Positions 31,023 through 42,721 of a stretch of 64,000 nucleotides of DNA are shown one piece after another (the stretch's first letter is position 1; every line of letters begins with the position of its first letter). A model generated the notes under the pieces. The model worked only from the letters and a program-made list of their open reading frames with translations. It ran no database searches and had not been told where the DNA came from. Source of the stretch: Mesostigma viride (lineage: Eukaryota; Streptophyta; Mesostigmatophyceae; Mesostigmatales; Mesostigmataceae); contig RPFO01001678.1 in the NCBI GenBank assembly GCA_009746045.1, positions 43,501-107,500 on the forward strand, written 5' to 3'. The position numbers were made by a program, and so were the translations under genes.

Positions 31023-31106
31023 CTGGTTATTCCGGGCAAAATAGTGTGACGGACCGATTTGCCTCAGTGGGCAAAAGGTTCCGGCACTATTTAACGTAAC
31101 TAACGA

Positions 31107-31974
31107 GGATGCCACGTTTCCAATTTTTTCAATACCGTTCAGCCCTGTGACGCCGCGTCCGGTTTGCGAATTGCGATCGTCCCATTGCCCATCGAAAAAG
31201 AAGCGCAGCCGCAGAGAGACCCCATAGCTGAAAGAGGGAGAGCTGCCACCTGCATGATGATACCTGCATAACGATACCTGCATAACGATACCCCTGCATA
31301 ACGAAAGGAAATCGGTCTTCCGCATACTGTAAAGAAAAAAGGTGAGCTTTTGCCGCATCGTGGATGGCAGGCTGACAAAATTTGTTCTATCAAAAACGGC
31401 AACTAAACAGCGCATCCACGCCGACGACACAGTTAGCCAGCTGGGCGACGACTATGTCTTTGTTGCCATCGCAAGAAACTCTTTACGTACTTGCAGCAAG
31501 AGTGATAAATCTGTCTGGCTTCCTTCTTTTCGTTGCTAGCTAAACCCTGCAGACATCTCGGTAGAGTCAGCTAAGCCGATCCTAATCCACATCTGGCATC
31601 CATCCCTTTAGTCTAGTTGCCCTGGAGCGTTTCTTGGTCTCGCGCACATGTCGATCATGGTGGTGCTAGGCTTTCACTCGGGTCACCCTTTCAATGTTTG
31701 CTATATGCCTTTGGTCTGGTTAGGTTATAGGTGTAGATGTGCACATACTGCATTTGCCGCGTTTCTAATCGGTGCTCCTGTTTGATGCTTTTTTTCCCCT
31801 TCATATCGTTTCGACGTTTGCATGCTACCTGCCGGATTATAACATCGGACGTTGCTACCTGCCTGCATAACGATAGTTTGCAAGAAATCTTCATTTTGCC
31901 GAAACACAAAAGAAGGTGATCTTTTGCCGCATCGTGGATGGTAGGCTGACTAAAATTGTTCTATCAAAACGGCG
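31107..31974. repeat. Non-coding stretch with short tandem and direct repeats
   Basis: No convincing gene. 'ACCTGCATAACGAT' repeats four times around 31256-31306. A ~62-base block (TTTTGCCGCATCGTGGATGG and following) occurs at 31345-31405 and again at 31921-31975, ending at the minisatellite. The 574-base spacing could be an old terminal repeat pair. Confidence 0.5.
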
Positions 31975-33625
31975 TTTACATGTGGGGGGGTGCTGGCCTG
32001 AATAAATAAATGTGGGGGGATGCTGTCATGAATGAATACATGTGGGGGGGTGTTGCTACGTATAAATGCATGTGGGGGGGGTGATGGCATGAATAATAAA
32101 TGTGGGGGGGTGCTGCTACGTATAAATACATGTGGGGGGGTGATGGCATGAATAATAAATGTGGGGGGGTGCTGCTACGTATCAATACATGTGGTGGGGG
32201 TGATGGCATGAATAATAAATGTCGGGGGGGTGATGGCATGAATAATAAATGTGTGGGGGGGTGCTGGCCTGAATAACTATTAAATGTGGGGGGGTGCTGC
32301 TACGTATCAATACATGTGGGGGGTGATGCTACATATCAATACATGTGGGGGGTGATGCTACGTATCAATACATGTGGGGGGTGATGCTACGTATAAATAC
32401 ATGTGGGGGGGGTGCTGGCATGAATAAATAAATGTGGGGGGTGCTGCTACGTATAAATGCATGTGGGGGGGTGCTGGCATGAATAATAAATGTGGGGGGG
32501 TGCTGGCATATGAATAATTAAATGTGGGGGGTGATGGCATGAATAATTAAATGTTGGGGGGTGCTGCTACGTATACATGCATGTGGGGGGGTGCTGGCAT
32601 GAATAATAAATGTGGGGGGTGCTGCTACGTATAAATGCATGTGGGGGGGTGCTGGCATGAATAATAAATGTGGGGGGGTGCTGGCATATGAATAATTAAA
32701 TGTGGGGGGTGATGGCATGAATAATTAAATGTTGGGGGGTGCTGCTACGTATACATGCATGTGGGGCGGGTGCTGGCATGAATAATAAATGTGGGGGGGT
32801 GCTGCTACGTATAAATACATGTGGGGGGGGTGATGGCATGAATAAATAAATGTGGGGGGGGGGTGATGCTACGTATCAATACATGTGGGGGGGTGATGCT
32901 ACGTATAAATACATGTGGGGGGGTGATGCTACGTATTTAAATACATGTGGGGGGTGATGCTACGTATAAATACATGTGGGGGGGTGCTGCTACGTATAAA
33001 TGCATGTGGGGGGGTGCTGGCATGAATAAATAAATGTGGGGGGTTGCTGGCATGAATAGTTAAATGTGGGAGGGGTGCTGGCATGAATAATTTTATGTGG
33101 GGGGTGCTGGCATGAATAAATAAATGTGGGGGGTGATGCTACGTATAAATACATGTGGGGGGGGTGCTGGCATGAATAGATAAATGTGGGGGGGTGATGC
33201 TACGTATAAATACATGTGGGGGGGGTGCTGGCATGAATAAATGACTGTGGGGGGTGATGCTCCGTATAAATAAATGTGGGGGGTGATGCTACGTATAAAT
33301 ACATGTGGGGGGGGTGCTGGCATGAATAAATGATTGTGGGGGGGTGCTGCTACGTATAAATACATGTGGGGGGTTGCTGGCATGAATAAATAAATGTGGG
33401 GGGTGCTGGCATGAACAATTAAATGTGGGGGGGTGCTGGCATGAAATGTGGGGGGATGCTGCTACGTATAAATGCATGTGGGGGGGTGCTGGCATGAATA
33501 AATAAATGTGGGGGGGTGCTGGCATGAATAATTAAATGTGGGGGGGTGCTGGCATGAATAATTAAATGTTGGGGGGTGCTGCTACGTATAAATGCATGTG
33601 GGGGGTTGCTGGCATGAATAATGTC
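31975..33625 (+). repeat. Large 30-bp G-run minisatellite
   Basis: About 55 units alternate irregularly between two types: 'GCTGGCATGAATAAATAAATGTGGGGGGGT' halves (non-palindromic core GGCATGAATAA) and a core with CTACGTATAAATACATG, each carrying a run of 6-9 G. Some blocks are duplicated as higher-order repeats (for example 32440-32560 and 32600-32740). Encoded peptides are repeat artefacts. Confidence 0.93.
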
Positions 33626-35386
33626 TAATCACCAAGAAAATGTCCTCATATGAGGACATTTTTAAGCATGGATACCATTTGTAATAACTCACACATTTCA
33701 ACATATCCATGGGTACGGCATGGAACCATGTTCATTTATGATATGTTCAAGAGTAGCAATGCTTAACATCCATGAAATATGCTCATGATATAATGGTTTA
33801 CGATTTATGAATGCAGGGGGGTCGCTACGCTAGTGACCAACAAGCACTCAAGTCAACAATGTGCCCAGAAAGAAGGCAGGGCCAGGTCATGGCTGGTCCT
33901 GAAAATGCACCCAAGGTGCCCACAACATGTCTACGTTACACCCTCGCTATCCTAGACCCTGCAGCCTGCCGGGGGGGGGCACAAAATGTAACTGGCAGCC
34001 AGGGACCATGGTGCAGGCCAAATAGCAGGTGTAAAGCTAGCTCAAAGCTAGCTCAGTCCAAAGAATGAAATAAGAAGCAAATACTTGCCAAGGTTAGGTC
34101 CGTGATCGTTATTGGAGGCTTGGCTGCCACCACGGTGCTCGACAATGATGCTGAAGCCTTCAATCATATATGAAGCAGATACTGCAAAGAGGCACAAATA
34201 GCAATACAAGCACAATGTAAGCATGACAAGCTCAAGTTTCCAAGCCAGTCTAGCTCACTTGGACATGAGGTTAAGCGTTAGAAACATATGGGCAACATCC
34301 CAGCAAGCCTTGAAAAAGTTTTCAGCAACAAGGCAGTATATGTGTTAAATCAAACTACCACATTGCAACTAAGCACAGTGACTTCTACTTGCTGCTGTTT
34401 TGACGACGCAAGGCCGTTTACCTTTTCAGTGACACCACGGGAAAAGAAAGCATTACCCAGCAAACTTCCTTTAAGTTCCCCGGACATAGGCGTAATCACA
34501 ACCACGACGTTGGGCATTGAAAAGAACCGGAATCATTAAGTCTGCGGGGGTTATAAGCTACGATACTCTTGACACGCTTATTTAGAACGATGCGGTTGCG
34601 GATGACATCCGGAACCTTGTTCTTGACGTGCGCCCAGGCCGCCAGCTGCGCGGGACAGCTCAAGAAATATATATTAAAGGACGGTGACGCCCGGGAAGCA
34701 CCCAGCCTTGCGGCAAAAGTAAAATATGGCTCGCGCTCGCCGCGGTTTTCGCCAGGCGTGACTACGATATCACGACGAAAAAATGGAGACTCTTTGACCC
34801 ATCTAACTGCCCAGGTCCCTCTGTTGCCCGGGTCGCCCATTAACCCAGAAGCGTACCATAACCCATACTCGCGACATCCGCAGCTACTGGGCGGAAAAAG
34901 AAATTGTAAAACCGAACTGCATACTGACCTATCATGCCATCTACGTAGCTTCCAGATTTTCTTCAACGATGCCAAAATCCGTTCATGAACAATATTTTCG
35001 ACATAAACAAAGCACCTGCACGTCAAAAGCAGCATCTTCGAAATGACTAGATGATGATCTAAAGTTCTGTCTTCATTCGGGGCAAAATAATGGCCTATAA
35101 CGTTCAGGCAAGCCTCAGAACTGGAACGACCCCATAGCCGTCACTCGACAAAATACTCGATTACATTGCAACGTTCTTGCTGTAGTAGGTACTTTTCCTC
35201 GCCGGCTCATATTTTCCAGGTACGGTCGGCCCCTGTCGACCCCGGGGGCTTGGCGCGCTCAGTACCTATCCCAGTTTCGCGCCAAAACCCACCAGGGATC
35301 CTCAGGACCAACTTTGGCGCCAAAACCGCCCCCCTGACCCCCCCCGTCTCAAACGAGGACAATAAATTTTGGTTGGTTTTTGGACA
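33626..35386. other. Unique segment between two minisatellite arrays
   Basis: I see no supportable gene. It opens with a perfect hairpin AATGTCCTCATATGAGGACATT (arms only; 33638-33659). A 179-codon minus-strand frame at 35035-34499 has uneven composition and overlaps an equally long plus frame, so neither is claimed. 35200-35360 is GC-rich with repeated GGCGCCAAAAC and ends at the second array. Confidence 0.5.
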
Positions 35387-35955
35387 ATAAATAAATGTGG
35401 GGGGGTGATGGCATGAATAAATAGAATAATTAAATGTGGGGGGTTGCTGGCATGAATAATTAAATGTGGGGGGGTGCTGCTACGTATAAATACATGTGGG
35501 GGGTTGCTGGCATGAATAACTAAATGTGGGGGGGTGCTGGCATGAATAATTAAATGTGGGGGGGTGATGGCATGAATAACTAAATGTGGGGGGGTGCTGG
35601 CATGAATAATTAAATGTTGGGGGGTGCTGCTACGTATAAATACATGTGGGGGGTTGCTGGCATGAATAAATAAATGTGGGGGGATGATGGAATGAATAAT
35701 TAAATGTGGGGGGGTGATGGCATGAATAATTTAATGTGGGGGGTGCTGGCATGAAAAAATAAATGTGGGGGTTGATGGCATGAATAATTAAACGTGGGGG
35801 GGTGATGGCATGAATAATTAAATGTGGGGGGTGCTGGCATGAATAACTAAATGTGGGGGGGTGATGCTACGTATAAATACATGTGGGGGGGGTGCTGGCA
35901 TGAATAAATGATTGTGGGGGGGTGATGCTACGTATAAATAAATGTGGGGGGGTGA
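35387..35955 (+). repeat. Second 30-bp G-run minisatellite
   Basis: About 19 units of the same two types as 31975-33625, in the same orientation. Its right end abuts copia protease sequence (from about 35960), so the array replaced or truncated the 5' part of that element. Confidence 0.93.
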
Positions 35956-36240
35956 TGGTCACCCTTCCAGGTGGTGGCAGGGTACTCTGGTAACACCTTG
36001 TTGGGGGAACCTTTTGTATCCTATCCTGGGGTGCTTATCTCAGCTAATGAGCTCAGTATCACAGGGGTGGGTGCAGTTCCTCTGGACCACTTTGAAATCC
36101 CTCTCTCCAGTATTGTCCCTGGTATGGATGCTGTCATCAAAGCAGTAAACACTCAGTATGCATGCACCAGGGGAGATCCCTGATCTGGACAAGTTAGTGC
36201 ACAGCCAGTTCCTCCATCCCTCAGCCTTTGGGCTGGGTAA

Positions 36241-37010
36241 GTGGGACATAGCCATGCACTCACCCCAACAAATCTCCCACGTCATACAAGAATGCAAAAC
36301 ACAAAAAGGGTTTACCAAGTGGCTGTTGGCCATTGTCCACCAAGCCAGGCAGGATCGAATGGGTCCTGCCCAACCCCAAAAACCCTCAATACAAACCGCC
36401 TGTCACCCCTTCATGGGATGTGCCAGAGGGAGCCAAAAAGCTCAGACAAAGTTCTCAAACAAAAACCACAAAAAGTGGGCTCCCCAATTTTCCATGCCAG
36501 ACCATGTGTCACAGAATTAAAGTGGACCTCCACACTGCCAAAAGGGGAAACTTACACACCTGGGCTGCAACAAACCTCACTCAGGATCATGCTGTCCCTG
36601 TTCCTCCACAACCTCAATGCAGGCCAAGACTTTGTCTGCAAAGCCACTGATATTAAAAGGGCCTTCCTCAGGGGGGACCCAGAAAAGGCTGAATCTGTGT
36701 GGAAAGGGAAGGTGTACGTGGTACAGTATAGACACCCCAGCTGTGTGGAAACCTTACATTGATGAGCCCCACCTTATCATCAACATTGGGGTGGAAGGGC
36801 TTGTCAGTGCCCCCAAAATTTTCAGAGACTCAGCAGAGGAAGTATTCAAAAAGCTCAAGGCCACGTATGATGACCTGGACCCATGCTTTTTTGTTGTACC
36901 CACCCCCTCTGGACTGCTGTTTTTTGTGTGGCATGGAGATGACCAACTCATTTGTGGGCCTAGAGCTGACTCAGGTGGAAAAATTTATTCAGCAGGTCCA
37001 GGAATCATAT
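36241..37010 (+). pseudogene. Reverse transcriptase of copy A (broken)
   Basis: Fragments in several phases include FHARPCVTELKWTSTLPKGE, FVCKATDIKRAFLRGDPEKA, GVEGLVSAPKIFRDSAEEVF and LLFFVWHGDDQLICG. The last is the catalytic motif, with His-Gly preceding the two aspartates where copia normally has Tyr-Val. The breaks make it non-functional. Confidence 0.8.
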
Positions 37011-37269
37011 GAGATTGGCAAACAGGTGGAATTGAGCACAACCCCCATCCAGTTCTGTGGCATCATGTTGCAGCTGCACAGGCAGCAGGATCAGTGGGTC
37101 TGCTCTCTCTCTCCTCCTGCAGAATATATTCAAGATTGTCTAGATCTGCTGCAACACAACTACCTCCCCCTACACATGCATGTGTGCCACTGTTCAGGGC
37201 AAACTGGGGTGGTGGTCAGCCATCTGTGGGGCTCCCTTAGCTGTCATAAGCAGGGTCACCCATGATGTT

Positions 37270-37876
37270 CTAGTAAAAATCAAATGCAGTCAAATCAGGA
37301 AGTTGGTCAATGATTGCCCTCCCCTCATCCTCCATGGTCTGAATCTGATGGAAGACATTCACATCCACAGTGTCATGGACAGCTCCATGGAGAGCAGAAC
37401 AATCAATCAGATGGGGGCTCGGGAATCAGGGCTGTTTTTTCTCACCAACAGGTCAGATTACATGTCCCTCACTTCCTGGTACAGCAGACTACACCGCAGA
37501 AAACCTGGCAGCAGCAACTCAGCTGAATGTCGTGCTGTGGTGTCTGCTGCATATATTGCATGCTCGTTCCCTGCAGCATATGCTCACCTGGTTACAAACC
37601 CAGGCAGGCAGCACATGCAATGTCATCTCACATCTCTATACTGACAGCTACTCTGTGATCAGCTTTCTAACCAAGAAATCTGTTTCTGCTGCTGTCCACA
37701 CTGACCTGGATTGGGTGATCCTCAAACAGGAGGCCACCTACTTCTCCAGCTGGCATCATGTAGAAGATGAAGAAAACCCAGCAGATGCCTTAACCAAGCT
37801 GAGGGATGCAGCTGGTCCACAATACCAGCTACTATTTGACAATATGAATCCATATGGTATCCGTGTCAGTGTATGA
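37270..37876 (+). pseudogene. RNase H of copy A
   Basis: Reads IHSVMDSSMESRTINQMGAR, LTSWYSRLHRRKPGSSNSAECRAVV, then in the next phase HLYTDSYSVISFLTKKS, DLDWVILKQEATYFSSW and ENPADALTKLRDAAG. This is the RNase H end of a copia pol, in two phases with a switch near 37560. Confidence 0.8.
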
Positions 37877-38750
37877 ATAAACTGTCTGGCTACAGCTCAG
37901 TACACAACCACCACACCCCCCTACCACAGCGATAGCTGCTGGGCGCCGTAAAATTCAACACATTTGCTGTGGGGTGTGAGTGCTGACTAGGTCAGATTTC
38001 TATCCATTTGAAGCTTGAGGGCACAAGCCTTGTATACACTTTATTTAATGTGTGCTCCAATAACTGGCCAAACCAGCCAGCTGTGTACACCTTATTAATG
38101 TGCAATCCAACACCTGGCCAGAACAGCCAGCTGTAACCAACCTGGCTCAACCAGCCATGTCTCTTTTGTACCCCTAATCAACTTAAAAACAATAACAATA
38201 ATGCTGGGGGTGCAGACCTGCATAAGAAATAAAGAATAAAACAATACTGGAGTTAGTCTCCATGCTTTGCTGCAGACTAAGTCTCAAAGGCATTGTGAAT
38301 ACAACGTATGAATAAGCCTTGTAAACCTACGTTGGTATGTGCATATAAATACCACGTGGGCTATGCAGATAGGAATGCTAGTCGAGTCGCATACGTTTCC
38401 CTAGATAGGTACTTTGGGTACTGGGGTACGTGACAGATGTCAGTACCCAGTATACGTAGTGTCCTGTCACTGGACGGTACTAGAGTATCCTAGATAGGGA
38501 CCGTACTGCAGCGTGCATTGATCTGTGATCACACGATGCAGTGACTAGACTGCTACCTGTCATCGTGCGGCCTCGGGCCAACGGTCTGCACCCAACGGTC
38601 ACTGGCGGCGCAGCCAGTGAGGGGAACGTTGATAAAGGGTAAACCTATTTTCTAATGAACCAAGCAATTCATTGCTCACAGCTCTCAGTGCTCTCAGGCA
38701 TTATACTACGTCGTTCATTCCCATTTCCTAACTGGGACTACCCATTTTTC
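37877..38750 (+). other. 3' non-coding region and probable LTR of copy A
   Basis: No gene. It contains repeated phrases such as ACCTGGCC(A)GAACAGCCAGCTGT (near 38060 and 38110) and AATAAA near 38227. A segment rich in GTAC words (38400-38530) resembles 40980-41110 downstream of copy B, as expected for related LTRs. Exact LTR ends were not found. Confidence 0.5.
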
Positions 38751-39256
38751 ATGCTAGGCCATGTGTCACTGAGTTCAGGGGCTCTACAGAGCTGACAGAG
38801 GCTGAGCTTTATACTCCTGGTATTCAGCAAACGTCTCTTAAGGTGTTGCTTTCCTTGTTTTTGCATCAGCTTAACACAGGGAAGGATTATGTGTGTAAAG
38901 CCACAGATATCAAAAGAGCCTTTCTAAAGGGTGACCCTGCCATAGCATGCACAGCAGGTCTGGAGAGGTCAGGTATACGTGGTGAATACTCCTAAGGTGT
39001 GGCACAGGGATATTGTACAACCCTTGTTGAGGCCAAACCTGGGGGTTGAAGGGTTGCAGTCAGCTCCAAAAATTTTTAGGCTGTCTGCACAGGAGGTATT
39101 CATGAAGCTAGGGGCCACCTATGATGACATTGACCCTTGCTTGTTTGTCATCCCACACCCTGATGGAATGATGATGTTTGTCTGGCATGGGGATGATCAG
39201 TTAATCTCAGGTCCTAGAGCTGCAGTGGATGCTTTCATAGCTCAGGTGTCTGCTAG

Positions 39257-39710
39257 CTAACTAAGACCTTGACCCTTGCGGGGCGCAGGTTCGAATCCAC
39301 TCGGAAGCGGATTATTTGGGGGAATAATTCGTTCCGATTTGGCACCCGGCTCTAATCATATGCGCACCAAGGAGATGCTCATATTCGATCATATTCATAT
39401 CGATATTCGCGCGAACCGGCGCTCATATTCGATCATATTCATATCTACGGGTGTTCCGAGCCTAGTGATTCGTCCTCGCCCCAAGAGGCTAGGTTTTAGT
39501 TAGGTTAATATTGTGCCGAAATCTTTTTGCCACTTGGGCTTCTCAGGTTCCGCACAATATTACTGGCGATAACCACTCGCCGGTACACTCAAGTTCACGC
39601 GGGCGTGAACTTGAGCGGTACCGGCCGGCGAGTGGTTATCGCCGGTAATATTGTGCGGAACCTGAGAAGCCCAACAAGAGGCAAAAAGGTTTCCGCACAA
39701 TAACCTAACT
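39257..39710. mobile_element. Second foldback element with tRNA-like module
   Basis: A 454-base insertion in copia RT is flanked by GCTAG at 39252-39256 and 39711-39715. The left half starts CTAACTAAGACC and contains GCAGGTTCGAATCCACT, a T-arm/B-box. The right half (39497-39710) is a long palindrome centred near 39605 (CACGCGGGCGTGAAC) whose outer arm GTTAGGTTAATATTGTGCC parallels GTTACGTTAAATAGTGCC of the element at 28274. The junction words AGGCTAGGTTTTAGTTAGG and AGGCCAGGTTTTAGTTACG also correspond. It belongs to the same family, diverged. Confidence 0.8.
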
Positions 39711-39714
39711 GCTA

Positions 39715-40422
39715 GAGCTGGGCAAGGAGCCAGTCAAGTTCTGTGGCATGATGCTTGAGTTGCTGCAGCAGCAGGGCAGCTGGGTTTGTTCCATGCAGGC
39801 CTCTGCTGAATACATTAACCCAGTTAAGTCTTGTCTGCATGTCCTGCCTGCCACCATCACCCCTGACTTGTGCCCTACCGGCATTAGAGGCAAGCTTGGT
39901 TGGCTATGTGCTACATGTGCACCCCACCTGGCTTTTGTGAGCAGGGTAGATGATGAGGTACTACAGGAGGTAGGAGCACGGGCAATCAAGCAGTTATTGC
40001 ATGATGGTCCACCTTTGATGCTTCAATCACTGGATCTGTTTACTCCCATTCACATCACGTGCATGATGGATAGTTCAAGGGAGTCCAGGGTAGTTACCAA
40101 GGTTCAAGCCAGAGAGGCTGGATTGTTTTTCCTGCATAACAAGGGTGGGAAGAAGTCACTAGTCTCCTGGTTCAGTAGATTGCACAAGAGGAAGGCTGTG
40201 AGTAGCAATGTAGCTGAATGCAGGGCTGTGGTATCTTCTGTCTTGCATGCAAGGTATCTCAATTATCACTTGCTGGTCTGGCTTCAACACCAGGCTGGTA
40301 GCTCTGCAGGAGTGAAAGCACATTTGCTGACTGACTCTCAATCTATCATCTCTTTCCTTGCCAATCCTTTGGCTGTTCACTCGGACCTGGATTGGATTGT
40401 GCTAAAACAGGAATGCCAGTAG
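39715..40422 (+). pseudogene. RT end and RNase H of copy B
   Basis: Encodes GKEPVKFCGMMLELLQQQG, ICTMMDSS-like ITCMMDSSRESRVVTKVQAR, LVSWFSRLHKRKAVSSNVAECRAVV, LLTDSQSIISFLANP and DLDWIVLKQECQ. The last part (DNAADALTKVP) is in another phase near 40455-40490. Confidence 0.75.
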
Positions 40423-40560
40423 TAACCTGGAGTCTAAAGCCCACGTCAGGGACAAAGACAATGCTGCCGACGCTCTGACCAAGGTGCCACAGGCAGCAGG
40501 ACAACAGTACCAGGTCTTGTATGGGTTGATGAACCCTGGTCACAATCTGAAGTGACTGGC

Positions 40561-41259
40561 ACATTGCACATGTTAGCCCATGACCCCCTGCCTAATACTG
40601 CAGCTGAAAGGCTGCAGTGGCAGCTGGGTAGTTTTCTGACAGTGAGAAGCACTGGTCTAGAAAGTTGGGACATGATGAATGTGTTATTTATTGAATAAAT
40701 TTTTTGGGACACCTGTTTGGATGACCATGACATGCTGGGGCCTTGAGCACCCATCTCACTCAGTTAAGAAACCATGCTTGAGACATGGGGCCTTTTTAAT
40801 AATGCATCTCTTGTACATGTGTGAGGTGACCTTGGGGTCCTACTACTAGTAGGTTGTCTGACAGTTTTTCTAAGGCATTGGGAATGGCTGCGTCCATTTG
40901 ATGGCTATGTGTGTTTCTGTTGAAACCCAAAGAAAACTTAAAGTGGGATCGGTTAGTCTAAGTCTCCCGCCTGTAGCCTAAGTGGACACGTGTCAGCACC
41001 GCCGGCACCCAATTGGGTACTGGGACGGTGCTGGACTAGAGCAGTCATGGCATGGACACGTGGCTATACTCAGTATGTGATGAGCCGGTACCTCAATACC
41101 GGGACTGTAGTTGTCATGTTAGGCCTGACTAGATCAGGTTGTAACTGATAGGCTAGTCCGTCCTGGATCAGTAAGTTAGTTTAACTTACGCAAAATCTGG
41201 CCAGCCATCGTTGACGGCTGGCCAGCAGTATATGTGCCACATTATCCTAGTGCCAAGGT
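40561..41259 (+). other. 3' non-coding region of copy B
   Basis: No gene. It contains AATAAA near 40694 and GTAC/ACGTG-rich sequence at 40980-41200 that resembles the tail of copy A. It ends at 41260, where remnant sequence of another copia family starts on the opposite strand. Confidence 0.5.
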
Positions 41260-42721
41260 GTCTCGTCGTTCACACACACGCCATTTGGCACTGCCTGAGC
41301 ATTCTCGCTCTGTGTATCCCATAACTGTCCTCAGGCGTCTTCTCGACACCCGTGACTATCTCCACCTCCGGACCCCACGCTGAGGTGGTTTCCGGCCTTG
41401 GTGTGTCAAGCTTGGAGTACACCCCGAAAGGCTGTGTGGTAATATAGAACCTGTCCGCGTAACCTCTCGACTCTTGCAAAAGGACCGAAACCAGATTCTC
41501 AATGGTTTGAGCAAATACCTCCGCCGTGCTCCACGGATTCACAACTTTGCAAGCTCTGGCGTTCCGGATTATGTCGGCGTCCGGTACCCCCTCCCCCAGC
41601 ACAGCTGTGGCCACCCAGTGGTTGAACAGTCGTGTGCTGCCCAGCGCTGTCGCCACAATCTGGCTATTAAGCGCCTCCATGGCTAGGTCGAAACCGGCTA
41701 ACGTTATATGGCCGCCCTGATATAGGCTATCTCTACGTTGTTGGCAGTTTCAGCTAGCGCGTCTCGAATACGCACCAACTCCTCCACCGCCATGCACCCG
41801 CCCTGTCTCACCCGGGGAAATCACAACGCGAGCCCGTTGAACGATTGGGTCCGCCGCCGCTGGCCTGTTGCCTTCCCCACAAACCGCCACCCACCCCTCT
41901 TCTGCCAAGTGCCTCGCCACGTAGGCCGCTTGCACGAACGTCGGGGCGTTCGCTTGGTATGGTGGGTAAAACGCTTGCGAATCCCGCTGCTCACTCGCCT
42001 CACCAGCACCGTGGCTGCTTGACGATGAACCAGACATGAAAACGCTTGGAAGCAATAGTACGATTTGCGCAGCAACTCGTCAGCAGAGCTTGTGAGCTCC
42101 TGGTCTTGCTGGCTGGAATGACCCTAGGCTGCTGGCTAGCAACCTTTATCCTCACACCAGGCCTACGACCCTCGATAGGCTCGCCACTCGTCGTGACGAC
42201 CAAGGTTCGTGTGTGAAGACGCTCGTTGCCTCGTTGAGCCTCGAGCTATATGCAACCTCGTTCCATCCTTGTTCCTCGGTCATGAGCAACGCTGTGCAAC
42301 GCTACTTTGCCAGAGCCTCGTATCGCTGCCCTGCATCCTCGTTGCAGGCAGCATACAGGAATCTCTGGCTATCCTGTGTCTAGGACAGCACAGGACCTGC
42401 CACAGTTCTGCATGGACTTACATCCTTGCAGACATGCTGGCTGGCTACTGGCTTCTACTAGCCCCAGGACCCTTGCGTCCTCAGTACACTGTGTCCCAGT
42501 CACGTGATGGTTCAGGCTAAGCCTGTGCAGGCACTGCCTGCCACGTGTCCTGTCCACTATGCCCTGAGAGTGCACCGCCCCCGCCCGCCGGTCGGCAGCA
42601 CTTCGGGACCTGATATCTCTCTTGTCCCTCGTCTGTAATTCTAGGCGGTTGACACGCGGGCGTTGGAAAGGTCTCCTCAACCTGCATCCATCTAGCACAT
42701 TGGTGCCCCAATATGCTAACT
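41260..42721 (-). mobile_element. 5' remnant (LTR and first ORF) of the INT-PR-RT copia family
   Basis: Minus orientation. An LTR of about 655 bases (42068-42721) begins AGTTAGCATATTGGGGC on the minus strand and is homologous to the 644-bp LTRs of the intact element. It is followed by two broken frames homologous to the intact element's first ORF. Gag and pol are absent, so only the 5' end survives. Confidence 0.75.
41270..42037 (-). pseudogene. Broken homologue of copia ORF1
   Basis: 42037-41750 reads MSGSSSSSHGAGEASEQ...; 41680-41270 continues with VFAQTIENLVSVLLQESRGYADRFYITTQPFGVYS. The intact ORF1 at 60981-60016 has the matching order LVAECQNLAHSVLELTRGAADRVFITLNPFSIYT. Conservation of this protein in two diverged copies shows it is a real element gene; its function is unknown. 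Confidence 0.65.

Larger units (their letters stand above)
28274..31101. mobile_element. Composite foldback element with tRNA-like modules
   Basis: Ends are AGTTACGTTAAATAGTGCC and its exact complement (28274 and 31101), flanked by the 5-bp duplication AACGA at 28269-28273 and 31102-31106. Inside are nested near-perfect palindromes centred near 28381 and 28700 and another broken by an insertion at 29057. Between them a ~130-bp module appears once in each orientation (28486-28615 and 28796-28930). The module contains GGGGTTCGAATCCTC, a tRNA T-loop/B-box. No transposase is encoded. Terminal inverted repeats plus a 5-bp TSD suggest cut-and-paste or integrase-type mobilisation in trans. Confidence 0.8.
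35960..37876 (+). mobile_element. Truncated copia element of an HGDD lineage, copy A
   Basis: Starts inside the retropepsin-like block (VVAGYSGNTLLGEPFVSYPG), followed by RT and RNase H on + with phase changes near 36160, 36750, 36970 and 37190. It is related to, but distinct from, the INT-PR-RT family at 55084: the RT motif is VWHGDDQLI rather than LHGDDLHL. Gag and integrase are missing. It ends with a clean RNase H frame and TGA at 37874-37876. Confidence 0.8.
38755..40560 (+). mobile_element. Truncated copia element of the HGDD lineage, copy B
   Basis: Begins with HARPCVTEF-type RT sequence (read near 38752-38800) and ends with RNase H near 40555. RT pieces: YVCKATDIKRAFLKGDPAIA, GVEGLQSAPKIFRLSAQEVF and MMFVWHGDDQLISG. 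It is interrupted by the foldback element at 39257-39710 with duplication GCTAG, after which the frame resumes with ELGKEPVKFCGMML-type sequence. Further breaks occur near 38965 and 40420. Confidence 0.8.

Noticed and set aside
31975-33625. Regularly spaced repeats that could be taken for a CRISPR array
   Set aside because: Units are adjacent and nearly identical with no unique spacers, have G-runs, and the DNA is eukaryotic. It is a minisatellite.
34499-35035. 179-codon minus-strand frame
   Set aside because: Overlaps a 139-codon frame on the opposite strand, no motif, no codon or neighbour support.
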